Origin: a virus
Reading direction: 5' to 3' (one strand)
Virus record (IMG/VR): IMGVR_UViG_3300037264_008072
Coordinates: 1 to 22,575 of that record
DNA: 22,575 nucleotides
Part shown: piece by piece, positions 1 through 7,356 of the stretch
How the letters are laid out: every line of letters starts with the position of its first letter
Numbering within the stretch: position 1 is the stretch's first letter
Translations under genes and position numbers: made by a program
The notes under the pieces: generated by a model
Told to the model about the DNA's origin: nothing
Database searches by the model: none
The model's input: the letters and a program-made list of their open reading frames with translations, nothing else

Positions 1-511
1 AAGAACCCCGTGCTTCCTTATCCCACCGAGCTTTGTCTTTTTCAGACGGTGGTTTTTGCCCGGACATTCTGCCCGCTTGCCAAGCATCAAAAGCTATATC
101 ATAAGCGATATGGTCCGCTGTTAAACCTGGCTGAGCTTTTTTAATCCACAATTCAAATTCTCTTTTTGAATCATCGGTAGCTTCTTCATTCAGATTATCA
201 GCAGGACAAACCGAAGCCAGATGTTCTCTGATCACCGCCGCTTCCAAACCTTTCGTCGCGATCTTCAAATAGTAAAGAATCTTGGTCACATAGTCGCTAA
301 TCTTCTTGCCGTAAGGAGCCACTTTCACTTCACTCTTGTAAATCTGTTCGTATTGTTGAAGCAGTTTGAGAAGTTTTTCCACAATCGGGTTGTCCGACTT
401 TTCATCGTCTGGAGCCTCAGTGACTATTTTTTGTTCAGCCATGACTTCTTGGATAACTTCATGGAGTAAATTGGCAAATTGGGGATTGGAGATTTTACAT
501 GGAGACTTCAT
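1..511 (-). CDS. Uncharacterised protein, partial (C-terminus beyond left edge)
   Basis: An open minus-strand frame runs from an ATG at 511 off the left edge, giving about 170 residues and no stop. The protein begins MKSPCKISNPQFANLLHEVI and is mostly charged and helical. Residues 13-27 form an amphipathic segment (FANLLHEVIQEVMAE) like the N-termini of other genes here, which may mark a protein packaged in the prohead. Around residue 122 onward there is a W/D/K-rich stretch (AYDIAFDAWQAGRMSG). I recognise no family. It follows the terminator behind MCP copy 1 and has its own TATTTATA box only 5 nt before the ATG. No Shine-Dalgarno is visible, so the start may be leaderless or lie further in, for example at Met24 (442). 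That it is a real gene is likely from the frame and context; its function is unknown. Confidence 0.7.
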   Translation of the reverse strand, partial: MKSPCKISNPQFANLLHEVIQEVMAEQKIVTEAPDDEKSDNPIVEKLLKLLQQYEQIYKSEVKVAPYGKKISDYVTKILYYLKIATKGLEAAVIREHLASVCPADNLNEEATDDSKREFELWIKKAQPGLTADHIAYDIAFDAWQAGRMSGQKPPSEKDKARWDKEARGS

Positions 512-516
512 ATGGA

Positions 517-524
517 TATAAATA
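517..524 (-). promoter_or_regulatory. Late-promoter-like box TATTTATA
   Basis: The minus strand reads CATATTTATATCC directly before the ATG at 511, with 5 nt between box and start. It is an exact copy of the 8-mer found ahead of seven other units in the window. That it works as a promoter is inferred from recurrence and from resemblance to the reverse complement of the T4 late box. Confidence 0.5.
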
Positions 525-567
525 TGAAAACAAATATAGAAAAGATAGGCTTAAAAAAGGCAAAAAA

Positions 568-594
568 GAGCCCCGCTCCGAAGAGCGGGGCTTT
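568..594 (-). terminator. UUCG-loop intrinsic terminator after MCP copy 1
   Basis: On the minus strand a 10-bp stem AGCCCCGCTC / GAGCGGGGCT closes a TTCG tetraloop with a C-G closing pair, followed by C and six T residues. It starts 18 nt past the MCP copy 1 stop at 611. The c(UUCG)g loop is exceptionally stable. On the plus strand the T run is only three, so minus-strand termination is the natural reading. Confidence 0.9.
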
Positions 595-610
595 GAAATA
601 TCATAATCGG

Positions 611-2767
611 TTATACCTGATCCAAATCAGCCACCAGAATCTTACCATAAAATTCCGGACGGACAATCTTCTTGGCATAGCGTGTCATTACACCCCGGCG
701 CGGCGTGAAATTAACAGGGTCATACACCAATGGTGTTTGAACCAATGGAACATACGGAGCATAAACCGCTCCTGTTTCCAGGAAGTTATTGCCTCTGAAT
801 CCCATCAGAATCACATTATCCGTCATGTACGGGTTCTTATAGACCTGGAAGCGCTGTGCGAATGTGCCGACCCTTGTTACACCCATCGCAAACTTCGCTT
901 GGTCGCCATCCGTATTAACGGTAAACCCAGGAATGGATTCCAAAATTGTTGCTACATCCGGCGAACACACCATGAAATTAGCACCACCCCGGAGAGTCAA
1001 TTGGTGAATCTTGTTCGACACCTTTTGACATTTGATGCCCAGAGTTCGGTACCAGGTTGATTTCTCATAGTAACCGCCTGTGCCCGCTACCGTTTGATCT
1101 TGATATGTCCAACCACTTGCTCCATCCGGAATTATCTCACGATTAAGTTTAGCACTCCAACGTTCGGTAGTAACGGCAGGAACATTAACAATCAGCATGT
1201 CCAGAATTTCAAGATCAATCTCCATCGAAACATACTCACTCAATAGAGAAGTAAGTTCAGCTTCGGCATCAATACTGTGATAAGCATTCAAGTCTTGGGC
1301 GAGTTCGGGAGTCCAAACTGCCTTCAGCTTACGGGTTTTGGCTACAATCGGTTCACTCTTGAGTTCCAAATTGACCTCAGGAATACCAATGTCCTTGTTC
1401 AGACCAGTATCAGTGGTTGAGGCTCCCGGAAGATTAAACTTGCCGGTATCGCCTGAATTATCCGCGTCTTCAAAGTCGCCACGGTTGCTATCCTTCGGCT
1501 GAACACTGTAATTGATAGTGGCCATACTAACATGAGTTGCATCATAATAACCCTCACCACCGTAATACCAACCTGTAAAGTCCACCGATGTCAAGATAAC
1601 GGATGAAGCGCTGATGTGACCCAAGAAATTGGTGATACTGCTAGAAAGAGCTACTTGACCAACGACTACACCAGCAATGGAAGTACTGCCGGTAATACCG
1701 GTATTATATCTTATCGCATTGGCTTGACCATTGATAGAACCGCTGAAATACGAAGCGGTAAACACTCCAATACCAGTACCTTGAAAACTACCACTAAGAT
1801 AAATTCCACTATTAAGAAAACCGAGGCCGTTACTGCTCGACGCTACGGATCCTGAAAAACTGGTAAGAGTGCCGCTGCCTGTTACTTCTGTATAGACGGC
1901 AAGAGGAAGCACAGCATTACTAGCCGTGACATACTGACTGGTTACTCCAGTTAAAGAAGCGGATACAATAAATACCACTTCGTTTCCGGATAGTTTTGTT
2001 AGAGCGGGGAAATAAGCTTCATATAACGATCCAGAAGACGGGACGAATGAACGAATGGCTGTAGTATCAAAAACATTACCTTGTGCTGCAGCAACCGTTG
2101 CAAAATTTGTCGTGGTAATTTTGATAATTTCACTATTGACTACAGATCGACTGATGGAAGCCAACACCGTTTCTGTTGAACCTGATTTTGCGGCTTGAAT
2201 ATCCCAGTTGTAGTTCCAATTCAGATCATCCAACATTGTTGCAAGGACCACTGAGGAAGTAACATTACAATTACAAACCTTATCATTTATGGAATAAGCA
2301 AATCTTCCTGCGCCATACAAACCACCAACTGCGGAGTCAGTCGAACCGGTTTTTGTACCAGTACCGCCAAACAGGGAATCATATACCGTAGCACTATCTT
2401 TAACAATTGCACCTTGATTGGTGCCATATTTGAAATCCAAATAAAATATCAGACCGGAAGGCAAATTCATTGGTTGAACCGACACAAATTCCTTGGCCGC
2501 AAATTCGGCAAAAACACGGCGAACCAACGGAAGGGCAACGCCGGCCCATTGTTCAGAATTGGCCGAAGTGCCGGTGGAAGTTGATTCTTCGATCAGCTGC
2601 TTGGCTTGATTCTCAAGGAGAATAGACATGTTGCTTCTGTCGATGTCGTTAGTCAAACCCTCAAGCAGACCTGTCTTGTCCCACTTGTCGCGGAGATTGC
2701 GTGTTTCTTGCATTAACCGCACCTGGGGGTTAAGAGCGCTGGTGAGAAGTTCTTTGACGTTGTTCAT
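611..2767 (-). CDS. Major capsid protein, gp23-like, copy 1 (with long insertion)
   Basis: This 718-aa protein forms the capsid lattice. The region around residues 450-530 (ELKSEPIVAKTRKLKAVWTP, AQDLNAYHSIDAEAELTSLL) is typical of T4-type gp23. The N-terminus (MNNVKELLTSAL) is a likely propeptide. Prohead protease sites of the (L/I)xE type occur at LIE (58-60) and IEE (59-61), close to the cleavage position in T4 gp23. The protein is collinear with copy 2 (2875-4668). The last ~160 residues are identical except at the penultimate position, while residues ~165-270 diverge. Residues ~271-415 are a Ser/Gly/Thr-rich insertion absent from copy 2. No Shine-Dalgarno precedes the ATG. It has its own promoter-like box and terminator. 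It could be the vertex (gp24-like) or a minor lattice protein; which paralogue dominates cannot be read from sequence. Confidence 0.95.
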   Translation of the reverse strand: MNNVKELLTSALNPQVRLMQETRNLRDKWDKTGLLEGLTNDIDRSNMSILLENQAKQLIEESTSTGTSANSEQWAGVALPLVRRVFAEFAAKEFVSVQPMNLPSGLIFYLDFKYGTNQGAIVKDSATVYDSLFGGTGTKTGSTDSAVGGLYGAGRFAYSINDKVCNCNVTSSVVLATMLDDLNWNYNWDIQAAKSGSTETVLASISRSVVNSEIIKITTTNFATVAAAQGNVFDTTAIRSFVPSSGSLYEAYFPALTKLSGNEVVFIVSASLTGVTSQYVTASNAVLPLAVYTEVTGSGTLTSFSGSVASSSNGLGFLNSGIYLSGSFQGTGIGVFTASYFSGSINGQANAIRYNTGITGSTSIAGVVVGQVALSSSITNFLGHISASSVILTSVDFTGWYYGGEGYYDATHVSMATINYSVQPKDSNRGDFEDADNSGDTGKFNLPGASTTDTGLNKDIGIPEVNLELKSEPIVAKTRKLKAVWTPELAQDLNAYHSIDAEAELTSLLSEYVSMEIDLEILDMLIVNVPAVTTERWSAKLNREIIPDGASGWTYQDQTVAGTGGYYEKSTWYRTLGIKCQKVSNKIHQLTLRGGANFMVCSPDVATILESIPGFTVNTDGDQAKFAMGVTRVGTFAQRFQVYKNPYMTDNVILMGFRGNNFLETGAVYAPYVPLVQTPLVYDPVNFTPRRGVMTRYAKKIVRPEFYGKILVADLDQV

Positions 2768-2789
2768 AATATTCGATAGTGTGTCGTTT

Positions 2790-2797
2790 AATAAATA
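2790..2797 (-). promoter_or_regulatory. Late-promoter-like box, TATTTATT (7 of 8)
   Basis: The minus strand reads TGATATTTATTAAAC, 22 nt ahead of the MCP copy 1 ATG at 2767. It matches the shared TATTTATA box at seven of eight positions and lies between the terminator of copy 2 and the start of copy 1, so copy 1 can be transcribed on its own. Confidence 0.45.
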
Positions 2798-2826
2798 TCA
2801 TCCAGTTTTGTAAATATACAAAAAAA

Positions 2827-2853
2827 GAACCCCGCTCCGAAGAGCGGGGTTTT
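2827..2853 (-). terminator. UUCG-loop intrinsic terminator after MCP copy 2
   Basis: On the minus strand a 10-bp stem AACCCCGCTC / GAGCGGGGTT with a TTCG loop is followed by C and seven T residues, about 23 nt past the stop at 2875. It is nearly identical to the hairpin at 568-594; only one base pair of the stem differs. Confidence 0.9.
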
Positions 2854-2874
2854 GAATTTTTTACTCAGTCAAGC

Positions 2875-4668
2875 TTATACTGTATCCAAATCTGCGACAA
2901 GAATCTTGCCGTAGAATTCTGGCCGAACAATCTTCTTCGCGTAACGGGTCATTACACCGCGTCTTGGCGTGAAGTTGACTGGATCGTAGACCAGAGGAGT
3001 CTGCACCAGCGGGACATACGGAGCGTATACCGCGCCAGTTTCCAGGAAGTTATTTCCACGGAAGCCCATCAGGATGACGTTATCGGTCATATATGGGTTC
3101 TTGTAGACCTGGAAGCGTTGAGCAAATGTACCCACTCGGGTTACGCCCATTGCGAACTTGGCTTGATCACCATCGGTGTTCACCGTGAATCCAGGGATGG
3201 ACTCAAGGATAGTCGCTACATCAGGAGAGCAAACCATGAAGTTTGCACCACCACGCAGCGTCAGCTGATGGATCTTGTTGGAGACCTTTTGGCACTTGAT
3301 ACCGAGTGTTCGATACCAGGTTGACTTTTCGTAGTAACCACCCGTACCTGCGACAGTTTGGTCAACTGCAACATAAGAACCATTGGTGGCTCCAGGAATG
3401 ATTTCTCGATTGAGCTTAGCACTCCATCGTTCAGTTGTTACTGCGGGAGCATTAACAATTAACATATCCAGGATTTCGAGGTCGATTTCCATAGACACAT
3501 ATTCCGACAACAGAGCCGTCAACTCGGCCTCAGCGTCAATGCTGTGATAAGCATTGAGGTCCTGAGCGAGTTCAGGCGTCCAGACGGCCTTCAGCTTACG
3601 GGTCTTAGCCACGATTGGCTCAGACTTCAACTCAAGGTTGACTTCTGGAATACCGATGTCCTTGTTAAGACCGGTGTCCGATGTGGAAGCACCTGGAAGA
3701 TTTACTTTGCCAGTATCATTAGCATTAGTTGCATCTTCGAAGTCGCCACGATTGCTATCCTTTGGTTGGACGCTGTAGTGAACCGTGAGACCGTTAGTGC
3801 CGGGGGCACCTAACCAGGCCCAAGCAGTAGGTTCAGCTTCAACAATGAATTGAACTTCGTTGGTTGTCGTCAACTTCGTCAAGGCTGGGAAGTATCTCAG
3901 AATTCCACTTGCGCCACCGAGCACGGATGCCGTCACTGGAACAAACGAACGTACTGCACTTGCATCAAATACACTACCTGAGAGCGCGGAGGCCGCCAAG
4001 AAGTTAGTTGTTGTAAGTTTGAAGAGTCGTCCGGCGACTACCGAAGCACTAAGGGATGACGAAATAACGCTGCCTGAGCCATAGGCTGCAGCATCGACAT
4101 TCCAATTTATATTCCAGTTTAGATCTTCAAGCGTAGTTGCTGATACGGATGCCGAAGCATAATTCACCGCGATGGTTTTGTCATTGATGGTGTAAGCGAA
4201 GCGCCCAGCGCCATACAGACCGCCAACTGCTTTGTCGGTTGAACCGGATTTTGCACCAGTACCGCCGAACAGTGAGCTGTAAACGGAGTTTGTTCCGTCT
4301 TTACCGATTGCACCTTGGGTTGTGCCATACTTGAAGTCCAAGTAGAACACCAGACCAGAAGGGAGGTTCATAGGCTGAACGGAGACGAACTCCTTCGCGG
4401 CGAATTCAGCAAACACACGACGGACCAGTGGCAGTGCCACGCCGGCCCATTGTTCTGAGTTTGCAGAAGTACCTGTCGAAGTAGCTTCTTCGATCAGCTG
4501 TTTGGCTTGATTCTCAAGGAGAATGGCCATATTGCTCTTTTCAGTATCATTCTCAAGCCCTTCGAGCAGACCAGTTTTGTCCCACTTGTCTCGCAAGTTA
4601 CGGGTTTCCTGCATCAGTCTTACTTGAGGATTAAGAGCGCTTGTCAAAAGTTCTCTGACATTATTCAT
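2875..4668 (-). CDS. Major capsid protein, gp23-like, copy 2
   Basis: This 597-aa gp23-type capsid subunit starts MNNVRELLTSALNPQVRLMQ and, like copy 1, has candidate prohead protease sites LIE/IEE at residues 58-61. The conserved core (PEVNLELKSEPIVAKTRKLK, ~330-350) and the C-terminal domain match the T4-like family. It lacks the ~145-aa insertion of copy 1. In the corresponding place it has a short loop (AWAWLGAPGTNGL, ~283-295). It lies 24 nt after the scaffold gene, with AAGAGAAA before the ATG, so scaffold and MCP are probably one transcript, as gp22-gp23 are in T4. Its usual size, good ribosome site and position after the scaffold make it the better candidate for the main capsid subunit; this is an inference. 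Confidence 0.95.
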   Translation of the reverse strand: MNNVRELLTSALNPQVRLMQETRNLRDKWDKTGLLEGLENDTEKSNMAILLENQAKQLIEEATSTGTSANSEQWAGVALPLVRRVFAEFAAKEFVSVQPMNLPSGLVFYLDFKYGTTQGAIGKDGTNSVYSSLFGGTGAKSGSTDKAVGGLYGAGRFAYTINDKTIAVNYASASVSATTLEDLNWNINWNVDAAAYGSGSVISSSLSASVVAGRLFKLTTTNFLAASALSGSVFDASAVRSFVPVTASVLGGASGILRYFPALTKLTTTNEVQFIVEAEPTAWAWLGAPGTNGLTVHYSVQPKDSNRGDFEDATNANDTGKVNLPGASTSDTGLNKDIGIPEVNLELKSEPIVAKTRKLKAVWTPELAQDLNAYHSIDAEAELTALLSEYVSMEIDLEILDMLIVNAPAVTTERWSAKLNREIIPGATNGSYVAVDQTVAGTGGYYEKSTWYRTLGIKCQKVSNKIHQLTLRGGANFMVCSPDVATILESIPGFTVNTDGDQAKFAMGVTRVGTFAQRFQVYKNPYMTDNVILMGFRGNNFLETGAVYAPYVPLVQTPLVYDPVNFTPRRGVMTRYAKKIVRPEFYGKILVADLDTV

Positions 4669-4692
4669 AATTTTCTCTTTTCTTATTGGTTA

Positions 4693-6192
4693 TTACTTTT
4701 TCACCTTGATACCAGCTAATTTCTGGAATCGAGCGGCGAAATCCTTACCAGCAGAAACGATATCTGCGGCAGGTTTGGTTGATGCGACCGGCTTGCTTGC
4801 GTAGGATTCGGTGATGCGGCTTGGACCAGCAGTTTTAACTGTCGATTTCTTACCAGCACCGAAATTCAGAGCTTCACACATACCAGCGAAGGTCAGCTTT
4901 ACTTCACGAACATTCTTCAACAGATCGAATGTCTCAACCACACGCATCTTCTGCTTGTTGTCAAGATTGAATTCCTTGAACAGCTTTGTCGTGTAAAGCA
5001 GTTTGGCATTCAACAGATTAACTTCGTTAATCTGGCCTTGGAGATACTTGATAGCACTGACATGCTCATTGAGCGCGTCCTTGAGATCAGAATTCTCTGT
5101 CTTGAGATCTGTATTTTCTTTATCCAAAGCGGCAGCTTCGGCAACGGGCTTACCACCTGTTACTCCAGTACCAATATTTCCCTTACCTTGGACATTGTGA
5201 TTCTTTCCTTTGACTTGATTCTTGCTTCCATCCTGAGGCGCCTTTGGATAACCGCAGGTACCGCCGGATTTATCTTGACCACCAACATTCGTTGGCACGC
5301 CTTGATTAGCAATTTCGTCGACTTTTTCTTTTTCGTCGTCTTCGTCTTCGTCTTCCTTTTCACCCTTTTCGCCCTTCTTCTTGAGCCAAGGTGGAAGTTT
5401 CCCTTCGGATACTTCGCCTTCCTCTTCAGTCAGAGCTTCGAGCAGTGCGTTAAGGTCGATTTCTTCTTCGACGTCGTCTTCGCCAGGAACCTCTGGAGCT
5501 ACAGGAGCTACACCAGCTTCGCCTTCAGGGGCAACTGGCGCAGGTGGGGCTACAGGAGCACCAAGTGCGGCAGGGTCACCTTCCGGTGCGCATGGCGCGG
5601 CAGGAGCAGCAACATCGCCTTCAGGGGCAACTGGCGCAGGTGGGGCTACAGGAGCACCAAGTGCGGCAGGGTCACCTTCTGGAGCTACAGGCGCGGTAGG
5701 ATCTTCCAATCCCTTTTCGCCATCAGCTTCAGCAGCAACTTCTGCTTCAAGTTCTCTGATGATTTCGTCTAGGTCTTCCGATGTGACGCCGGATTCTTCC
5801 TCAAGACCAACCTCTGCGGTTTCTTCGATACCTTGTGATGCGGCAGGGGCTTTAGAGCCAGCGGCTCCGCCCTTACCACCAACGGCAACTGTTTTAAAAT
5901 TGCTAGCGGCATCTGAAACTTTTTTAGGTTGACCCTTGGAAACATCTTTGGTAGCTGGGCCTTTGGCCTCACCACCCTTACCTGATACCTGGTTAGGAGC
6001 ACTAACTTCGGCAACTGGCAATTCGGCACCAACGGCATCTTCACCCGCTTCTTCTTTCAATTTATCCGCAAACATTGCGTGAAAGCGTGGGGCGAAGGAT
6101 TCTTCAAGGACATGCTTTGCGTTGGCAATCGCGGTCGCGCGTACCGCCTTGGCATCGGCAATGGCCTCTTTGAGTAATTCGCTGTTGATCAT
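4693..6192 (-). CDS. Prohead core scaffolding protein (gp22-like)
   Basis: This 499-aa, strongly acidic, low-complexity protein most likely forms the internal core around which the capsid assembles, and is later degraded by the prohead protease. An amphipathic N-terminus (SELLKEAIADAK) is followed by Gly/Ala/Lys-rich linker. Next come Pro/Ala repeats at ~165-235 (APVAPEGDPAALG twice), a Glu-rich stretch ~236-262, and an Asp/Glu/Lys tract ~273-292. A predicted coiled coil follows at ~352-392 (ALDKENTDLKTENSDLKDAL). The conserved block is at ~388-437 (INEVNLLNAKLLYTTKLFKE, then QKMRVVETFDLLKNVREVKL), a pattern I associate with scaffold proteins of T4-like phages. It sits directly before MCP copy 2, as gp22 precedes gp23. 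AAGAGAAA lies before the ATG. The long leader (about 85 nt) holds two inverted repeats. Confidence 0.85.
   Translation of the reverse strand: MINSELLKEAIADAKAVRATAIANAKHVLEESFAPRFHAMFADKLKEEAGEDAVGAELPVAEVSAPNQVSGKGGEAKGPATKDVSKGQPKKVSDAASNFKTVAVGGKGGAAGSKAPAASQGIEETAEVGLEEESGVTSEDLDEIIRELEAEVAAEADGEKGLEDPTAPVAPEGDPAALGAPVAPPAPVAPEGDVAAPAAPCAPEGDPAALGAPVAPPAPVAPEGEAGVAPVAPEVPGEDDVEEEIDLNALLEALTEEEGEVSEGKLPPWLKKKGEKGEKEDEDEDDEKEKVDEIANQGVPTNVGGQDKSGGTCGYPKAPQDGSKNQVKGKNHNVQGKGNIGTGVTGGKPVAEAAALDKENTDLKTENSDLKDALNEHVSAIKYLQGQINEVNLLNAKLLYTTKLFKEFNLDNKQKMRVVETFDLLKNVREVKLTFAGMCEALNFGAGKKSTVKTAGPSRITESYASKPVASTKPAADIVSAGKDFAARFQKLAGIKVKK
5519..5679 (-). repeat. 65-bp perfect direct repeat within the scaffold gene
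   Basis: Positions 5519-5583 and 5615-5679 are identical over 65 bp, with an offset of 96 bp (32 codons, in frame). They encode the duplicated Pro/Ala segment containing GDPAALGAPVAPPAPVAPEG. Perfect identity at the DNA level points to a recent in-frame tandem duplication with a diverged spacer, or to gene conversion. Confidence 0.95.
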
Positions 6193-6219
6193 AATATTTC
6201 TCTTATTGTCTGGAATTAT

Positions 6220-6233
6220 TTGGAGAACTCCAA
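6220..6233. repeat. Inverted repeat TTGGAG-AA-CTCCAA in scaffold leader
   Basis: A perfect 6-bp inverted repeat with a 2-nt centre lies 28 nt before the scaffold ATG at 6192. The 2-nt loop is too small for a good RNA hairpin, so it looks more like a protein-binding palindrome, or it may be chance. Function unknown. Confidence 0.4.
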
Positions 6234-6252
6234 TGAAGTGTTATAGAGTGTA

Positions 6253-6275
6253 GCGACAAATTGAATTGTTGTCGC
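6253..6275 (-). promoter_or_regulatory. Hairpin in the 5' leader of the scaffold-MCP unit
   Basis: GCGACAA (6253-6259) and TTGTCGC (6269-6275) are perfect inverted repeats around a 9-nt loop. They lie between the TATTTATA box (6285-6292) and the scaffold start, so they would fold at the 5' end of the scaffold-capsid mRNA. A 5' stabilising hairpin or a translational control site are both possible. There is no T run, so it is not a usual terminator. Confidence 0.45.
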
Positions 6276-6284
6276 ATTGTTGAT

Positions 6285-6292
6285 TATAAATA
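6285..6292 (-). promoter_or_regulatory. Late-promoter-like box TATTTATA before scaffold
   Basis: The minus strand reads TGATATTTATAATC, an exact copy of the shared box, 92 nt ahead of the scaffold start. It is one of two boxes in the divergent 6193-6367 spacer; the other (6346-6353) faces the opposite way toward the plus-strand genes. Confidence 0.5.
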
Positions 6293-6345
6293 TCATTGTA
6301 TTCCTGAAAACATAAAAAAAGTTTTCTTCATATCATTTGTGGTTC

Positions 6346-6353
6346 TATTTATA
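6346..6353 (+). promoter_or_regulatory. Late-promoter-like box TATTTATA, plus strand
   Basis: The plus strand reads TCTATTTATAGG, 14 nt before the ATG at 6368, with TAAGGA between box and start. Here the box reads TATTTATA on the plus strand, whereas for minus-strand genes it reads so on the minus strand. The motif therefore follows the direction of the gene. Confidence 0.55.
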
Positions 6354-6367
6354 GGTAAGGAATAACT

Positions 6368-7072
6368 ATGCCTGCTAAAAGCCAAAAACAGAGACGATTT
6401 TTCGGAATCGTCCATGCCGTTCAAAAAGGCGAAAAGAAACCGTCAGAAGTTTCACGAGCCATTCGTAAGGTATCTAAAAAAATGAGCCCTAAGAGTGTCG
6501 AAGATTTTGCCGCTACCAAAGAAAAGAATCTTCCGTTGAAACTAAAAATGGAAATGTTGAGTGTCCTGAAAGAATTCTGGGAACCCATGATGCTGCAGGA
6601 AGGACAGACCAATCCGATTGCCAAAGAATTTACCAAGTCTGCGGTTTACGACGAATACATTCAAAAATTCGTAGGCTTACCCTTCTCTCAAAAAGAATTG
6701 GAAACCATTGGCAACTACACCGACGTCAAGGCTTCCAAGATTGATAAAAATCAAATCCGCTACGAAAGCTCTGACCAATTTAACAACAACACTACAACCA
6801 CCATCAAAAAACTGAGAGAGGGTTCGCAATTTTCTTATACGGCTTTCACCAAATACACTTTGACGAAACCTGAAGAAGAACCCGCTGCCGAACCTGCCCA
6901 GCCGGGCCAGCCTCCACAGCCGGGGCAACCTCCACAACCTTCACAACCTCCCGTAGTTCAACCGGTGGGTCCGCAACCAGAAGATGTAGTGGTGGCCAAA
7001 TCAACTTCTTTTACGGACGATATTACCGGTAGCAAAGTGTTGGCAGATTTTTTGAGGAAACTTGATCTATGA
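6368..7072 (+). CDS. DUF3008-like protein with proline-rich C-terminal linker
   Basis: This 234-aa protein opens with MPAKSQKQRRFFGIVHAVQK and continues to EDFAATKEKNLPLK (~46-59). That pattern (MPAxSKxQxRFFGxVxAxxKG ... DFAxTKxKxLPxK) matches the small DUF3008 family, common in phage genomes and of unknown role. The middle (~60-175) is unassigned. Residues ~180-210 are Pro/Gln repeats (PGQPPQPGQPPQPSQPP), probably a flexible linker before a short C-terminal helix (SKVLADFLRKLDL). The ribosome site TAAGGA fits the chosen start. It is the first gene of a plus-strand trio opposed to the rest of the window, and the next gene overlaps it by 4 nt (ATGA), implying translational coupling. Confidence 0.8.
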   Translation: MPAKSQKQRRFFGIVHAVQKGEKKPSEVSRAIRKVSKKMSPKSVEDFAATKEKNLPLKLKMEMLSVLKEFWEPMMLQEGQTNPIAKEFTKSAVYDEYIQKFVGLPFSQKELETIGNYTDVKASKIDKNQIRYESSDQFNNNTTTTIKKLREGSQFSYTAFTKYTLTKPEEEPAAEPAQPGQPPQPGQPPQPSQPPVVQPVGPQPEDVVVAKSTSFTDDITGSKVLADFLRKLDL

Positions 7073-7356
7073 TAAGCCTTAAAGAAATTTTACATACGGC
7101 GAAAGACGAAAATAAAAGCGGGCTAGTTCCCTATGAAGAATGGACTATTGCGGAAACTGATCATCTATCCGACATGGGATTCAAACCCAATGGAACTTAT
7201 TGTATGGGACTTGAAAATCCTCCGATGGTGGTATTCCGTAAGAAAGAAGGCTTTCAGCTAAAAGACGGTAAAAAGAAACAAAACTTTAAGTTCCAATCCT
7301 TCGATCAGCTAGTTGAGTATTTCGACAATTATCAACAGGATTTGAAAAACAAGTGA
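7069..7356 (+). CDS. Uncharacterised 95-aa protein
   Basis: A small soluble protein starting MISLKEILHTAKDENKSG. It overlaps the preceding gene by 4 nt (ATGA), with GAGGAAA about 8 nt upstream of the ATG, which supports the start. It has no signal peptide or membrane segment. A Lys/Phe-rich stretch (LKDGKKKQNFKFQSFDQLVE) leads into a helical C-terminus. I recognise no family. It is probably co-expressed with the DUF3008-like gene. Confidence 0.75.
   Translation: MISLKEILHTAKDENKSGLVPYEEWTIAETDHLSDMGFKPNGTYCMGLENPPMVVFRKKEGFQLKDGKKKQNFKFQSFDQLVEYFDNYQQDLKNK

Noticed and set aside
479-1060. 193-aa plus-strand frame over the end of MCP copy 1
   Set aside because: It is antisense to a clearly conserved capsid gene; a similar antisense frame exists at 2779-3324 over copy 2 because the two share sequence. 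No ribosome site or family supports it.
5519-5679. CRISPR-like repeat array
   Set aside because: Only two units, in frame within a coding repeat, with no leader or cas genes.
5038-5932. Long plus-strand frames over the scaffold gene (244 and 183 aa)
   Set aside because: They arise from the skewed composition and repeats of the Pro/Ala/Glu-rich scaffold on the other strand; their Ala/Ser/Gly-rich or aromatic-rich translations are typical shadows.
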